34,096 nucleotides of DNA, taken from contig JAFDTY010000011.1 in the NCBI GenBank assembly GCA_019594055.1, forward strand, positions 1-34,096, read 5' to 3'. Shown here piece after piece: positions 14,215-22,579 of the stretch. The stretch is from Candidatus Haladaptatiplasma halalkaliphilum. Lineage in GTDB: Archaea > Thermoplasmatota > Thermoplasmata > Halarchaeoplasmatales > Halarchaeoplasmataceae. The stretch's first letter is position 1. The number at the start of each line of letters is the position of its first letter. The translations under genes were made by a program, and so were the position numbers. The notes below the pieces were generated by a model. The model was not told where the DNA came from. It worked only from the letters and a program-made list of their open reading frames with translations, and made no database searches.

Positions 14215-15975
14215 TCAATCCGTGTAGTAATATTTTCCTTCATCCTTCTGCTGGCGGTCCAGCCTGGAATCCGTCTTGTTCACCCGCGGCCTGTTGGTGT
14301 CCGGGTCACGCCTGAAGGTTATCTCAACCTCCTTGAGGAATCTGTTCATCCCCTCCTTCATCTCGTAGGGGCCTTGACCCTTTCCATGAACTCCGGGGGT
14401 GCCGGTAAAGTTCATTATCATGTCCGATACGTAATCGATGAAATACACGTCATGGTCCACTATCAATCCTGCCTTGTCGGTTTTCTCCATGAACCTTCTT
14501 ATGGCCCTTGCTGTCTCCATCCTCATGTTGGAATCAAGGTAGGCACTGGGCTCGTCTATGAGATAAAGATCCGCTTCCCTTCCCAGTGAAAGGGCTATAA
14601 CCACTCTTTGAAGCTCGCCGCCGCTGAGGGTGGATAGCTCCCTCTCCAGCAAGGGTTTGAGGTCCAGAGGCTTTACCACCTCGGACTGGTACAGATTGGT
14701 TTCGAAGGTTTCGCTGATATGGGTATGATACAGATCCATGACTCTACCGCTGAAATCCGGTTTGATGTATTGGGGTTTGTAGCTAACGGTCAGATTCGAC
14801 CTTATCTCGCCTTCGGTGGGTTCCATGACCCCTGCCAGCATCTTCACGAAGGTTGTTTTACCCGTGGCGTTGGGGCCTACTACACCCACCACCTCACCCA
14901 TGGGTACCACGCCTGGCTCTGTTTCCAGTCTGAAATTATCCCATTCCTTCACCAATTTTCCGTACTCCACGAGGGGTTGGGTGTGCCAGTCTTTTCTTGG
15001 TGCGTGACTATCGAACTTTATCTCGCCATCCCTGAACCTTATGTTCTCCTCACTGAGGAAACCCAGCAGGAAGGTGTTTATTGCACGGCGTACACCCCTG
15101 GGTTGGGTGACCACGCCGTAGGCGCCCGTGGAGCCGTACAGGATGTGTGTGTTGTCAGCCAGAAAATCAAGGATGGCTATATCGTGCTCTATGACCATCA
15201 CCTGGCTCTCCCTGCTCTTCTCCTTGATCACTTTGGCGGCGTTCAGGCGCTGTTTTATATCGAGGTATGAGGAAGGCTCGTCATAGAAGTATATGTCAGC
15301 CTCCTTGGTGGAGGCAGCTGCGATGGCAACCCTTTGAAGCTCTCCACCGGAAAGAGTGGTTATCGGGGCATCCAGGGTATTCACTATATCCAACTTCTCC
15401 ACCCACCTCATGTAGTCATCCCCCACACGAGCCAGGAGTTCCTCGACCTGCCCCGTGTAATGGGCTGGTATCTTGTCCACGTATTGCGGCTTTACCGAGG
15501 TTTCCAGTTCGCCATGGGCCACCTTCTCGAAATATTCCGCCAAACTTGTTCCCGAGTAGTGTTCGAGTATGTCATCCCAGGAGGGTTCCTTCTCGTAGGC
15601 ACCGAGATTAGGTATTATCTCACCCGAGAGTATCCTTATAGCCGTGGTCTTGCCTATACCGTTGGCACCCAGGATACCCACCACGTTATCCTTCTGGGGG
15701 ATGGGGAGGCGGTACAGTCTGAAGGAATTTTCACCGAAGCGATGGATCATCTCCTTTTCCAGTTCCTGGGCCAGGTTGATTATCTTTATGGCCCCGTAGG
15801 GGCACTTGACAACGCATATGCCGCATCCCGCACACAGTTCCTCGGATATGCGGACACCTCCCTTGACCTTCAATATGGTCTCGTCCCCCGTCCTCACCTT
15901 GGGGCAGTAATTGATACACTGGTAGTTGCACTTGTCGTAACGACACCTGTCCTTTAGCAATACCGCTATTCGCAT
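14215..15975 (-). CDS. rli: Ribosome recycling ATPase ABCE1 (RLI)
   Basis: About 586 residues. An N-terminal double [4Fe-4S] domain (Cys12, 17, 21, 25 and 49, 52, 55, 59, counted from the upstream Met) is followed by two ABC domains: GANGIGKT (104-111) with LSGGELQR, and GPNATGKT with LSGGELQR. ABCE1 splits archaeal ribosomes after termination. All expected motifs are intact. The start is one of two adjacent ATGs (15978 or 15975). The second matches the family's usual MRIAV start. A TATA box 22-25 bases upstream and the absence of a ribosome site suggest leaderless translation. Confidence 0.96.
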   Translation of the reverse strand: MRIAVLLKDRCRYDKCNYQCINYCPKVRTGDETILKVKGGVRISEELCAGCGICVVKCPYGAIKIINLAQELEKEMIHRFGENSFRLYRLPIPQKDNVVGILGANGIGKTTAIRILSGEIIPNLGAYEKEPSWDDILEHYSGTSLAEYFEKVAHGELETSVKPQYVDKIPAHYTGQVEELLARVGDDYMRWVEKLDIVNTLDAPITTLSGGELQRVAIAAASTKEADIYFYDEPSSYLDIKQRLNAAKVIKEKSRESQVMVIEHDIAILDFLADNTHILYGSTGAYGVVTQPRGVRRAINTFLLGFLSEENIRFRDGEIKFDSHAPRKDWHTQPLVEYGKLVKEWDNFRLETEPGVVPMGEVVGVVGPNATGKTTFVKMLAGVMEPTEGEIRSNLTVSYKPQYIKPDFSGRVMDLYHTHISETFETNLYQSEVVKPLDLKPLLERELSTLSGGELQRVVIALSLGREADLYLIDEPSAYLDSNMRMETARAIRRFMEKTDKAGLIVDHDVYFIDYVSDMIMNFTGTPGVHGKGQGPYEMKEGMNRFLKEVEITFRRDPDTNRPRVNKTDSRLDRQQKDEGKYYYTD

Positions 15976-15994
15976 CATGAGGCCATAAGGGAGG

Positions 15995-16004
15995 TTATAT
16001 TTTA
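15995..16004 (-). promoter_or_regulatory. TATA box for the ABCE1 gene
   Basis: TAAAATATAA on the minus strand is centred about 22-25 bases from the two candidate ATGs, which fits a leaderless transcript. Confidence 0.5.
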
Positions 16005-16024
16005 GGTTGATGGATGGGTATATT

Positions 16025-16669
16025 TTAAAAGAAAATGGAAAGAGGGCCCAGATAATATCCCAGGAAGAGTGTGCCCAGTATCGATGTCACCAGTAGTATG
16101 TAATTGGGTGCGCTCCATCTGAATATCTTGGCACCGTCCAGCGGCCCTATGGGAAGAAGGTTGAAACCACCTATGAAGAGGTTTATGAAGGCCACGAAGG
16201 CGGGTATGAACCAAAGTGGGTTCTGAGCCATCAGCAGTACGTAGGAACCACCGAGGAATAGGGTTCCCACGAACCAGTTGGTAAATGGTCCTGCGGCGCT
16301 TATCCTGCCGTTACGTTCCTCGTCGATATAACCGCTGATCATCACGGCGCCTGGAGCGGCGAACACGAATCCGAAAAGGCTGAACAAAAGGGCCATCATG
16401 AGCCCCATGGGCCACATCCTGAACTCGGCCCAGCATCCGTACCTCCTTGCCACGGTGCGGTGAGCGAGTTCATGGAACAGGAAAGCGGTACCCACGGACA
16501 GCAGGGATACCATGAAGAAGAAGAAAAAGCCGGGGCCCATTATCTCTCCGGTGAAGGCGATGGTGAATGCCAGGGTGAGCACGAACAGGGCGATGGTGAG
16601 ATGCTGCAGTTCCGTCCTGCTTATGCCTCTGCTCGGTTGCCCGATACTTACGGTGTATGTGCCCCTCAT
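16025..16669 (-). CDS. M50-family (site-2-protease-like) membrane metalloprotease
   Basis: 214 residues with about six membrane helices. The zinc site is HELAH (66-70), and the third ligand lies in NLLPIGPLDGAK (170-181, Asp178). These are the two signatures of M50 intramembrane proteases. It lacks PDZ and CBS domains, so it is the minimal archaeal type; its substrate is unknown. The ATG overlaps the DHH gene's stop by 4 bases (ATGA), so the pair is translationally coupled. A functional link with the phosphoesterase is not obvious. Confidence 0.9.
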   Translation of the reverse strand: MRGTYTVSIGQPSRGISRTELQHLTIALFVLTLAFTIAFTGEIMGPGFFFFFMVSLLSVGTAFLFHELAHRTVARRYGCWAEFRMWPMGLMMALLFSLFGFVFAAPGAVMISGYIDEERNGRISAAGPFTNWFVGTLFLGGSYVLLMAQNPLWFIPAFVAFINLFIGGFNLLPIGPLDGAKIFRWSAPNYILLVTSILGTLFLGYYLGPLSIFF

Positions 16670-17949
16670 TCTCCCTTCACCGCCTTCCTGAACCTGTCCG
16701 ATATCTCAAGCAACAGTTCACTGATGTCACCCGTGGCGGGCACCGGTATGCAGCCACCGGCGGAGTGTGTGTGGCCTCCTGCGGTGCCCATATGGGAAAA
16801 GGCCTTTTTCATTATCACACCCAGGTTTATATCAGGGCTCTTGCTTCTTGCGGACATATGTACGTTACCACCGGAAATTCCTGAAACCAGTACGGTGGAA
16901 ATGTCCCTCTCCCCCTCCAGTAGGTCCGCGACCTGGGGGATGTCATCCCTTCGTACCACTTCTCCCGCGAAGGCTGTCATCACACCTTCCTTGACCTCCC
17001 TGCTGGCGATAGCCCTCCCCAGGGCATCCACCGTGTGAGGGTCCATGGGGATGGTGCCCAGTACATCCAATATCTCCTGGTCCGCCAGATCATAAAGATA
17101 CATGATGGCATGGAAATCCTCGTGGGTCAGGTTACGTGTAAAATCCATGGTATCCACCTTTATCCCGTAGAGAAGGGCGGTGGCAAGTACCGACGGTATC
17201 TCGATACCGAGGTTACGGAGATGACGTGTCATCAGGGTTGATGTGGCGCCCACTGAAACTATCTCCGTGTAATGGGCTTCATCCATACCCAGGTTGGTAT
17301 AATGATGATCTATTATTATTTTGGCTTTCATGTGCTCGGGCAGTGCATTGTTCTCTCCCGGCCGAGCGAAATCCACGAATGCTACAGGTTCATGGTGTTT
17401 TGGCCAGTTCCTCATCTCCCCAATCCTCTCAAGGTGCAGGTTGGTGTACCCCATCAGTATCTCGTTCTCGGGGTGACCGATATCACCGCTGTAATATATG
17501 ATTGATGTTACTCCCGCGTGTTCGCAGATGCACTCCAGGGCCATGGCCGATGCTAGGGCGTCGGGATCGGGGTTGTCGTGAACGAATATGGATAGGCCAC
17601 TACCGCCTTCGCTTATGGCGGACAGTAATCTATCACTGGTCTCATGTTCACGTTGTTTTTTCACGTATTCCATGATGTACCCGGCAATTATATGGTCCAG
17701 GGGTATCATGTTCACCCCTTCGTACGAACCTGAAAAGGTCTTTCGCGTAAGGCAAAGTACTGGTAACCCCCTGCATGTATCAAACACCGGATAATCATCT
17801 TCGGGCTCATCCGTAACGAACACGACTATACTGGCCCCTGCGGGTGAAAAATCTTCGGTAGTGCATGCCCTGGGCTCCTCACCCATACTCCTCAGATGAG
17901 CGGTCAGGTTAGACCTTAGGTCTTCATGGTCACATACCAGCAGCAGCAT
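16666..17949 (-). CDS. DHH-family phosphoesterase
   Basis: 427 residues. An N-terminal domain of about 110 residues (MLLLVCDHEDLRSNLTAHLR) resembles a Rossmann-like TrkA-N module without a clear nucleotide motif. The DHH domain carries HDNPDPDA (124-131), a conserved Asp in FVDFARPG, and DHH itself (214-216). A DHHA1 domain ends with GGHTHSAGG. Metal-binding residues are intact, so it should cleave phosphodiester bonds, as nanoRNase/RecJ-like enzymes do; whether the substrate is oligonucleotide or cyclic dinucleotide cannot be read from the sequence. It is coupled to the M50 gene and starts 17 bases after the DUF835 gene. Confidence 0.9.
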   Translation of the reverse strand: MLLLVCDHEDLRSNLTAHLRSMGEEPRACTTEDFSPAGASIVVFVTDEPEDDYPVFDTCRGLPVLCLTRKTFSGSYEGVNMIPLDHIIAGYIMEYVKKQREHETSDRLLSAISEGGSGLSIFVHDNPDPDALASAMALECICEHAGVTSIIYYSGDIGHPENEILMGYTNLHLERIGEMRNWPKHHEPVAFVDFARPGENNALPEHMKAKIIIDHHYTNLGMDEAHYTEIVSVGATSTLMTRHLRNLGIEIPSVLATALLYGIKVDTMDFTRNLTHEDFHAIMYLYDLADQEILDVLGTIPMDPHTVDALGRAIASREVKEGVMTAFAGEVVRRDDIPQVADLLEGERDISTVLVSGISGGNVHMSARSKSPDINLGVIMKKAFSHMGTAGGHTHSAGGCIPVPATGDISELLLEISDRFRKAVKGE

Positions 17950-17966
17950 ATTTTACTACCTTTTTA

Positions 17967-18695
17967 TCAGTCGTTGATCACATCGTCGAAATGCACCTTG
18001 AATCTTCCTACCTGATCCTCCGTAAAATCCGATCTCGAAATGGAGGTTAGAAGGAAGCCTTCGGAGTTATGAACTAAATCCTTTAACCAGTCGATGAAGA
18101 TAAGTACCTTGTTGATATCATTGGTCAGGGTTATACTATGAAGACCGTGGAACAGTATTATGGGTGGAGAATTTTTCTTCAGGAAGTCACCTATCTTTGT
18201 GGATAGGTTGGTTAGATTTCCCGGTGAACATCGTATGCAGCCCACGGTGGCATTACTGTTGTAATTATTTTTCTGGAGCTGGATAAACAAAATATTTTCT
18301 TCGGGGAGCTGGTGGCTCTTCTTGAGTTTCTCGGGAAATTCGGTGGTTATGCAAAGACCGTGGTAACCTTTCTCCACCAGTTCCTTGAACGCATACATAC
18401 TCCTTCGAGGTTTATCCTCTATCACCAGATAGAAACTTTCGTCCCAATCCACATCCTCATCACGTGGAGGTTTTTCCGGTTTCTCTTCCGTTACCATAAG
18501 GCGGGCAGGGTCGTATTCCAGTTCGACCTTTTTGGATGCAACATCCTGGTAGAGGGTGCCGAGTTTGCTTTCTATACGACTTCTCAGATCCCATCCCTCG
18601 TATCTCTTTATAAGGCTCTTGATCTCCGTCCAGGCCTCTTTTTGGCCTTCTTCGTAACCCCTTATATACAGTGATATCCTGAGATCCTTATCCAT
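17967..18695 (-). CDS. DUF835 domain protein
   Basis: 242 residues. A basic, helical N-terminal part (1-80) is followed by DUF835 (about 86-240), recognised from YLVIEDKPRRSMYAFKELVE, KGYHGLCITTEFPEKLKK, ILFHGLHSITLTND and KVLIFIDWLKDL. DUF835 resembles a RecA/KaiC-like fold without Walker residues and is common in Thermoplasmata and Thermococci, often in signalling proteins (family knowledge; role unproven). The N-terminal helix could be a partner-binding segment. It lies 8 bases downstream of the PAC2 gene, in the same transcript direction. Confidence 0.85.
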   Translation of the reverse strand: MDKDLRISLYIRGYEEGQKEAWTEIKSLIKRYEGWDLRSRIESKLGTLYQDVASKKVELEYDPARLMVTEEKPEKPPRDEDVDWDESFYLVIEDKPRRSMYAFKELVEKGYHGLCITTEFPEKLKKSHQLPEENILFIQLQKNNYNSNATVGCIRCSPGNLTNLSTKIGDFLKKNSPPIILFHGLHSITLTNDINKVLIFIDWLKDLVHNSEGFLLTSISRSDFTEDQVGRFKVHFDDVIND

Positions 18696-18703
18696 TTTTA
18701 GCC

Positions 18704-19480
18704 CTAACCTATGTAATTTAGATCCTCTTTTTTAACGTCCTTGCCCATGCTGCCCATCTCGAGTTCCAGTACCCTGCTGGCCAGAGCCTCCACCTCATCG
18801 GCCTTTTCGTCAAGTGCCTCGTAATCAAGGTCTTCCAGGCCTATGTACAAGGCGAGAACCTCGAGAACTTCCCTTGCCGCCGCGGGGTCAACAAAGTAAC
18901 CGGATGTTTCGCCCATCAGGCATATTCCGTCCATATCGTAAACGCTCTTACCGAGACCCAGGAGCAGTCCGCTGGCGCCGACTATACCGGATGCGGGATG
19001 GTCCTGATCGAAGACTACCCCCCGCTCTTCGGCCTCCTGTATCAGTTCGGCACCGGTAACCGCACCCAGCACTCGCGGCCTGTCCACCATCTGCCCTTGG
19101 CCGTAACCGCCAAGGGAGAAGATCATTGAAACGCCCATTTCCTTGGACATCTTCAGGTACCTGTCCGTCATCTGATACTGGCCCTGGGGTGTCATACCCT
19201 GGTAATCACCTGTCAATATGATCACATCCTTGCCCTCGGAACCGACATTTTTCCTGTAGTATATCTGATTGTTCACCAGTCTCGCTACCCCGTCCTCGTC
19301 AACAAGTACTTGGGGTGGGAGGTAGATGGAATAAATCTCGGCGAAAAGGATCGCATCGATTTCATCTATGAGGTGTTCCGCTGCGAGTTTACCGACGTTG
19401 CCCACACCGGGTAGACCTTCGATAAATATCGGGTTCTCGAGTTCGGGTTTTTCCAGAAAGTTAATGATTATATCATCCAT
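18704..19480 (-). CDS. PAC2-family proteasome assembly chaperone-like protein
   Basis: 258 residues starting MDDIIINFLEKPELENPIFI, followed by EGLPGVGNVGKLAAEHLIDE, the PAC2 signature, and GDYQGMTPQGQYQMTDRYL. Archaeal PAC2 proteins are relatives of the PAC1/PAC2 factors that assist 20S proteasome assembly. A longer reading from 19621 is open, but the ATG at 19480 matches the family start and follows the nop10 stop by 1 base. Nop10-PAC2 adjacency is a conserved archaeal arrangement. The C-terminal helix (EVEALASRVLELE) is typical. Confidence 0.92.
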   Translation of the reverse strand: MDDIIINFLEKPELENPIFIEGLPGVGNVGKLAAEHLIDEIDAILFAEIYSIYLPPQVLVDEDGVARLVNNQIYYRKNVGSEGKDVIILTGDYQGMTPQGQYQMTDRYLKMSKEMGVSMIFSLGGYGQGQMVDRPRVLGAVTGAELIQEAEERGVVFDQDHPASGIVGASGLLLGLGKSVYDMDGICLMGETSGYFVDPAAAREVLEVLALYIGLEDLDYEALDEKADEVEALASRVLELEMGSMGKDVKKEDLNYIG

Positions 19481-19481
19481 A

Positions 19482-19652
19482 TTATAACTCACCTTTTGTG
19501 TGCTTGTCCATCTGCCGCCTTCTGTATCTACCGTATCTATCCTCGGGGGAGTATTTGGCGGGATGAGGACTGACTGTTTCTTTGCCGCATGTTTTACAGG
19601 TTGATGAGAGTGTGTATCCACTGCAAACAGGGCATTTTTTTATCTTCTTCAT
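19482..19652 (-). CDS. nop10: H/ACA ribonucleoprotein Nop10
   Basis: A 56-residue protein, MKKIKKCPVCSGYTLSSTCK, with a CPVC...CKTC zinc ribbon and the family motif SPHPAKYSPEDRYGRYRRR. It binds Cbf5 in H/ACA RNPs that pseudouridylate rRNA. An upstream in-frame ATG at 19664 would add MYRN; the TATA box at 19690-19698 puts the mRNA start close to it. The family's usual N-terminus favours 19652. Confidence 0.94.
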   Translation of the reverse strand: MKKIKKCPVCSGYTLSSTCKTCGKETVSPHPAKYSPEDRYGRYRRRQMDKHTKGEL

Positions 19653-19689
19653 GTTGCGATACATCCTTTCCGCTTGATTGCTTAACTAT

Positions 19690-19698
19690 GTATATAAG
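19690..19698 (-). promoter_or_regulatory. TATA box for the nop10-PAC2 transcript
   Basis: CTTATATAC on the minus strand predicts initiation near 19668, only a few bases before ATG 19664 and 16 before ATG 19652. Confidence 0.55.
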
Positions 19699-19826
19699 AC
19701 TTTTCAAAAGATTTTGCATTATTGCGTTTGTGGACATGCATACCGGTATATATACCTTGGAAGGTACGCATCAACCGACAGCAATATTTTTAATAGAGTG
19801 TTATTTCTGCTGTTTAAACTTTTCTT

Positions 19827-19899
19827 GCCCTGGTAGTGTAGTGGCCTATCATGTGGCCCTGTCGAGGCCACGACCCGGGTTCAAATCCCGGCCGGGGCG
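19827..19899 (+). tRNA. tRNA-Asp(GTC)
   Basis: 73 bases. Acceptor GCCCTGG pairs with CCGGGGC (one U-G), with G as discriminator. The D-stem is GTGT/TCAT with the 13-22 U-U mismatch. The anticodon arm TGGCC-CTGTCGA-GGCCA gives GTC. The variable loop is CGAC and the T-arm CCGGG-TTCAAAT-CCCGG. There is no intron and no encoded CCA. A T-rich terminator follows directly. Confidence 0.96.
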
Positions 19900-19910
19900 T
19901 TTTTGCTTTT
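19900..19910 (+). terminator. T-rich terminator of tRNA-Asp
   Basis: TTTTTGCTTTT begins one base after the tRNA discriminator, the oligo-T signal expected of archaeal termination. Confidence 0.55.
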
Positions 19911-20045
19911 CTGCCGGGATTTGTTTCACGAGAGAATACTTGTGTCATCAAGCAAGGAGGTCATAAGAAATTGTTATATATGGGTGTGAAGTTACTAGAA
20001 TTGCACCATACAATAGATGTTGTGGTTAATAAAAGGTGGATCAAA

Positions 20046-20798
20046 ATGAAGAAAATTATGGTAATGGTATGTGCAATACTCATGGGAACAGTGATTATTT
20101 CAGGTTGTTTGAGAAGTGATGACGATGTCAGGGAATGGAATCTAACCCGAGCGCTATCCATAGGTGATACTTGGACCTACAACACGGAAGATGAAGATGG
20201 CGTTACCGGGACGATAACCATGACTGTTATAAGCACCTCAGAAACATTCAAAGGTAGAGAAGTGGTGATGATAGAGGGTGACATCAATATGGATGATCAC
20301 ACCATCGATAACATAACGAGGAAAAGCATCACCGGCACTTCTGTGATATACATAGATGGACGTACCAACTACGTGGTATACTATAATGAAAGCATCAGCG
20401 GGATGAGATCTATCATTGGTGAGATATACACTCCTTTCAGTATAGAAACCGAGAGAACATACACTTATGCTTGCGATCGTGATAACAAGGTGAGTGTAGA
20501 AGATAGCTGGTCCGTTACAAGGACTGTTGTCACAAAGACGGAAACCTATCTCGCTGATATTAGGATAGAACATAGGGAATTTACCGAAACCTCCACCAGA
20601 CGATACGAAGCAGTGGAAGAGTTAAAATATTCAGTTGAAGCAGGCACTTTTGAGGTGTTAAAGATAATTTGGGAAGATATGGATGGAGATGATCATGGTA
20701 TCATCTACCACACCGACCGGGTAAAGATGCCTGTGTATACAATAGAGTACATAGATGATCTGGAATCGGCATCGGAACTAAGAAGTTACTCTATTTGA
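20046..20798 (+). CDS. Secreted lipoprotein of unknown function
   Basis: 250 residues. The N-terminus MKKIMVMVCAILMGTVIISG leads to Cys21, and the lipobox ISGC indicates lipid attachment at the outer face of the membrane. The mature part is mostly beta strand, with SIGDTWTYNTEDEDG near the start as in many archaeal lipoproteins of unassigned role. The longer open frame reaching back to 19851 would overlap tRNA-Asp and is rejected; AGGTGG 7 bases before ATG 20046 supports this start. It is a single gene followed by a T8 tract. Confidence 0.8.
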   Translation: MKKIMVMVCAILMGTVIISGCLRSDDDVREWNLTRALSIGDTWTYNTEDEDGVTGTITMTVISTSETFKGREVVMIEGDINMDDHTIDNITRKSITGTSVIYIDGRTNYVVYYNESISGMRSIIGEIYTPFSIETERTYTYACDRDNKVSVEDSWSVTRTVVTKTETYLADIRIEHREFTETSTRRYEAVEELKYSVEAGTFEVLKIIWEDMDGDDHGIIYHTDRVKMPVYTIEYIDDLESASELRSYSI

Positions 20799-20893
20799 AA
20801 TGGTTTATCACCAAGGGCCTTAGTTTGATAAATTAGGGTAAACTATTTATCAAATCCTATCGAATAGTTACTATTTATAGTCAATGACACGAC

Positions 20894-20901
20894 TTTTTTT
20901 T
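20894..20901 (+). terminator. Oligo-T terminator after the lipoprotein gene
   Basis: A run of eight T about 95 bases after the stop codon, with no stem directly before it; U-rich tracts alone can terminate archaeal transcription. Confidence 0.35.
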
Positions 20902-20918
20902 AGTGTACTTGAAGTCTA

Positions 20919-20942
20919 ACAAGAAAGGTCGTCCTTTCTTGT
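20919..20942. repeat. Perfect 10-bp inverted repeat with a 4-base loop
   Basis: ACAAGAAAGG and CCTTTCTTGT flank TCGT. The stem is perfect and lacks a following T-run on the plus strand, so it is not a textbook intrinsic terminator. It could be a transcript-end stem or a transposon-end relic. Confidence 0.6.
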
Positions 20943-21146
20943 GAGTCTCAGAATTGTTAATTAATACTAAGTTAGTTGGAACTGGGCTCAACACTATTTG
21001 GAATTTTTTAAAGTTCCGAAATAAAGTTGTGGACGACGCGATGGAACAAAGTTCCACTTACTCGTAAATCAGAGATTTACTCACGCAACGAAATTATAAA
21101 TGAGTTGTGTCTTCCACTATAAATTAGAAAAAACAAGGTGGTAACT

Positions 21147-21335
21147 ATGGAAAGCAAAATAAGCAAGTTTTTTCCTGTATCGACGGCCGGGGCGTTTATA
21201 CTTTCTGCCGTCCACCTTTACCTTTTTCAAGACCGTAACGACTCATACCTTGTGGAAACCCGGCGGTCTGTACATGGGAAGCAGTATCATCAGACCCGCC
21301 ACGATAGCCATGATACCCCCAACGACAAAGGATAA
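21147..21335 (+). CDS. Possible truncated gene with intact translation start
   Basis: AAGGTGG, 5 bases before ATG 21147, opens a frame MESKISKFFPVSTAGAFILS that reads like a membrane-anchored N-terminus. From about 21243 it overlaps the 3' end of the MFS gene on the other strand, and there the residues lose protein character. A TATA-like box at 21094-21101 stands upstream. The signals look genuine, so this may be the surviving 5' end of a gene cut by rearrangement. I do not recognise a family. Confidence 0.3.
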   Translation: MESKISKFFPVSTAGAFILSAVHLYLFQDRNDSYLVETRRSVHGKQYHQTRHDSHDTPNDKG

Positions 21336-22484
21336 TCTGAACCCGTAGCTTCCCATGAGTACCGCCGCCACGTAACCTCCGTAGAACCCGCCTGCCATCT
21401 TGGCGGAGTACAGCAAACCGTAATTCCCGGCGCCATACTTATCACCGTAATAATGGCCGGTGATCGAAGGGAACAGGGCGAACAAGGGCCCCCAGAAAAA
21501 AAGGGCCGTCATCACACCCAACAGAAATATCACGGGACTGTTGGTTTGACTGATCAACAATAAAAATATTCCAGTCAAAACAAAACTCAGTACCATGGTC
21601 TTTTCCCGACCGAAAAAATCCGATACCCGGCCCATCACGATCCGGCCGGCACCGTTGGTCAATGCCAGTCCGCTGGCCGCGGCCGTGCCCACTATGGTCA
21701 AGAAGCCCATGTGCTCGGAGTACTGTACTATCTTTGCGATGGTCATCAATCCCGCACCACTTATGAGGAAGAATGAACCGTAAAGCACCCAAAATTGCCA
21801 TGTCCTTATCGCCTCCTTCAGATGGTACTGGCGTTGGGTAAGTCTGGTCACCCCCTTGGTTTTATCCGGGGACCAGCCCTCGGGCTTCCAACCCGCGGGT
21901 GGGTCACGCATCAGCCACCCGCATACCATTATTACAGATCCGGCCGTAACGGCGATAATACTGAGTATAGTATGGTAGTTTTCAACGGTGGCAGCGCCCC
22001 TTATCCAGATAATGAAGGGGATCGAACCCCATGAAAAGGCACCAGCGATGAGACCCGTGCTCAGCCCCCTCTTATCGGGGAACCATTTGTTACCGGTGTT
22101 GACGGTATTGCTGTATATGATACCTGCTCCGAAGCCACCTATCACACCGTACATCAAAGCAAGGAATGGGAGGGAATCAACGGTTAGTGAATACACACCC
22201 AAACCTGCCAATAGACCACCTATGAGGGTGAGCAGGCGAGGACCATACCTGTCCCTGAGGAGACCGGTGGGGAAGGATGCACCCGATTGGAACAGTATGA
22301 ACAGGGTGAACACAAACCCCATCCTGTCCATGGACCAGCCGTTTGCATCGGCGATCACCGGACTTATGGAACTCCAGGCATATTCATAGGGGCTGATCAA
22401 TGCCATGGCAAGGAATGCAGCTAACAGGACCACCCACCTGCTGAACCCCAGGATTTCCCTATCTGTTCTTTGGGACATGGACAT
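21243..22484 (-). CDS. MFS transporter, oxalate/formate antiporter-like
   Basis: 413 residues with about 12 membrane helices. The loop between helices 2 and 3 carries GLLRDRYGPRLLTLIGG, the MFS signature. NKWFPDKRGLSTGLIAGAFS and the central-loop DPPAGWKPEGW are typical of the OFA (oxalate:formate antiporter) family, whose members move small carboxylates. The substrate cannot be deduced. It lies alone between an overlapping plus-strand ORF fragment and the Vps62-like gene. The start is one of two ATGs (22484 or 22478). Confidence 0.88.
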   Translation of the reverse strand: MSMSQRTDREILGFSRWVVLLAAFLAMALISPYEYAWSSISPVIADANGWSMDRMGFVFTLFILFQSGASFPTGLLRDRYGPRLLTLIGGLLAGLGVYSLTVDSLPFLALMYGVIGGFGAGIIYSNTVNTGNKWFPDKRGLSTGLIAGAFSWGSIPFIIWIRGAATVENYHTILSIIAVTAGSVIMVCGWLMRDPPAGWKPEGWSPDKTKGVTRLTQRQYHLKEAIRTWQFWVLYGSFFLISGAGLMTIAKIVQYSEHMGFLTIVGTAAASGLALTNGAGRIVMGRVSDFFGREKTMVLSFVLTGIFLLLISQTNSPVIFLLGVMTALFFWGPLFALFPSITGHYYGDKYGAGNYGLLYSAKMAGGFYGGYVAAVLMGSYGFRLSFVVGGIMAIVAGLMILLPMYRPPGFHKV

Positions 22485-22579
22485 GGGTTGAACCTATTGA
22501 GGGATATAATCCTTTCCTCCCACGTGCTCATGTGACATATCTCACCCGGCCTCGAGAACGTTATTCCCACCGATTGGTT

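Larger units (their letters stand above)
20799..21146. other. Gene-free interval rich in small hairpins
   Basis: No supported gene. The interval is A+T rich and contains a T8 tract (20894-20901), a perfect 10-bp hairpin at 20919-20942, GGAAC-AAA-GTTCC at 21043-21055, GTAAATC-AGA-GATTTAC at 21064-21080, and a TATA-like TTATAAAT at 21094-21101 with AAGGTGG at 21135-21141 before an ATG at 21147. It may hold remnants of a lost gene or mobile element. Confidence 0.5.

Noticed and set aside
19481-19621. Extended N-terminus for the PAC2 protein
   Set aside because: The extra residues lie in another frame of nop10 and are not like PAC2 proteins, which begin at the chosen ATG.
19851-20045. Longer N-terminus for the lipoprotein, starting inside tRNA-Asp
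   Set aside because: It would translate the tRNA. The ATG at 20046 has a ribosome site and a signal peptide with lipobox.
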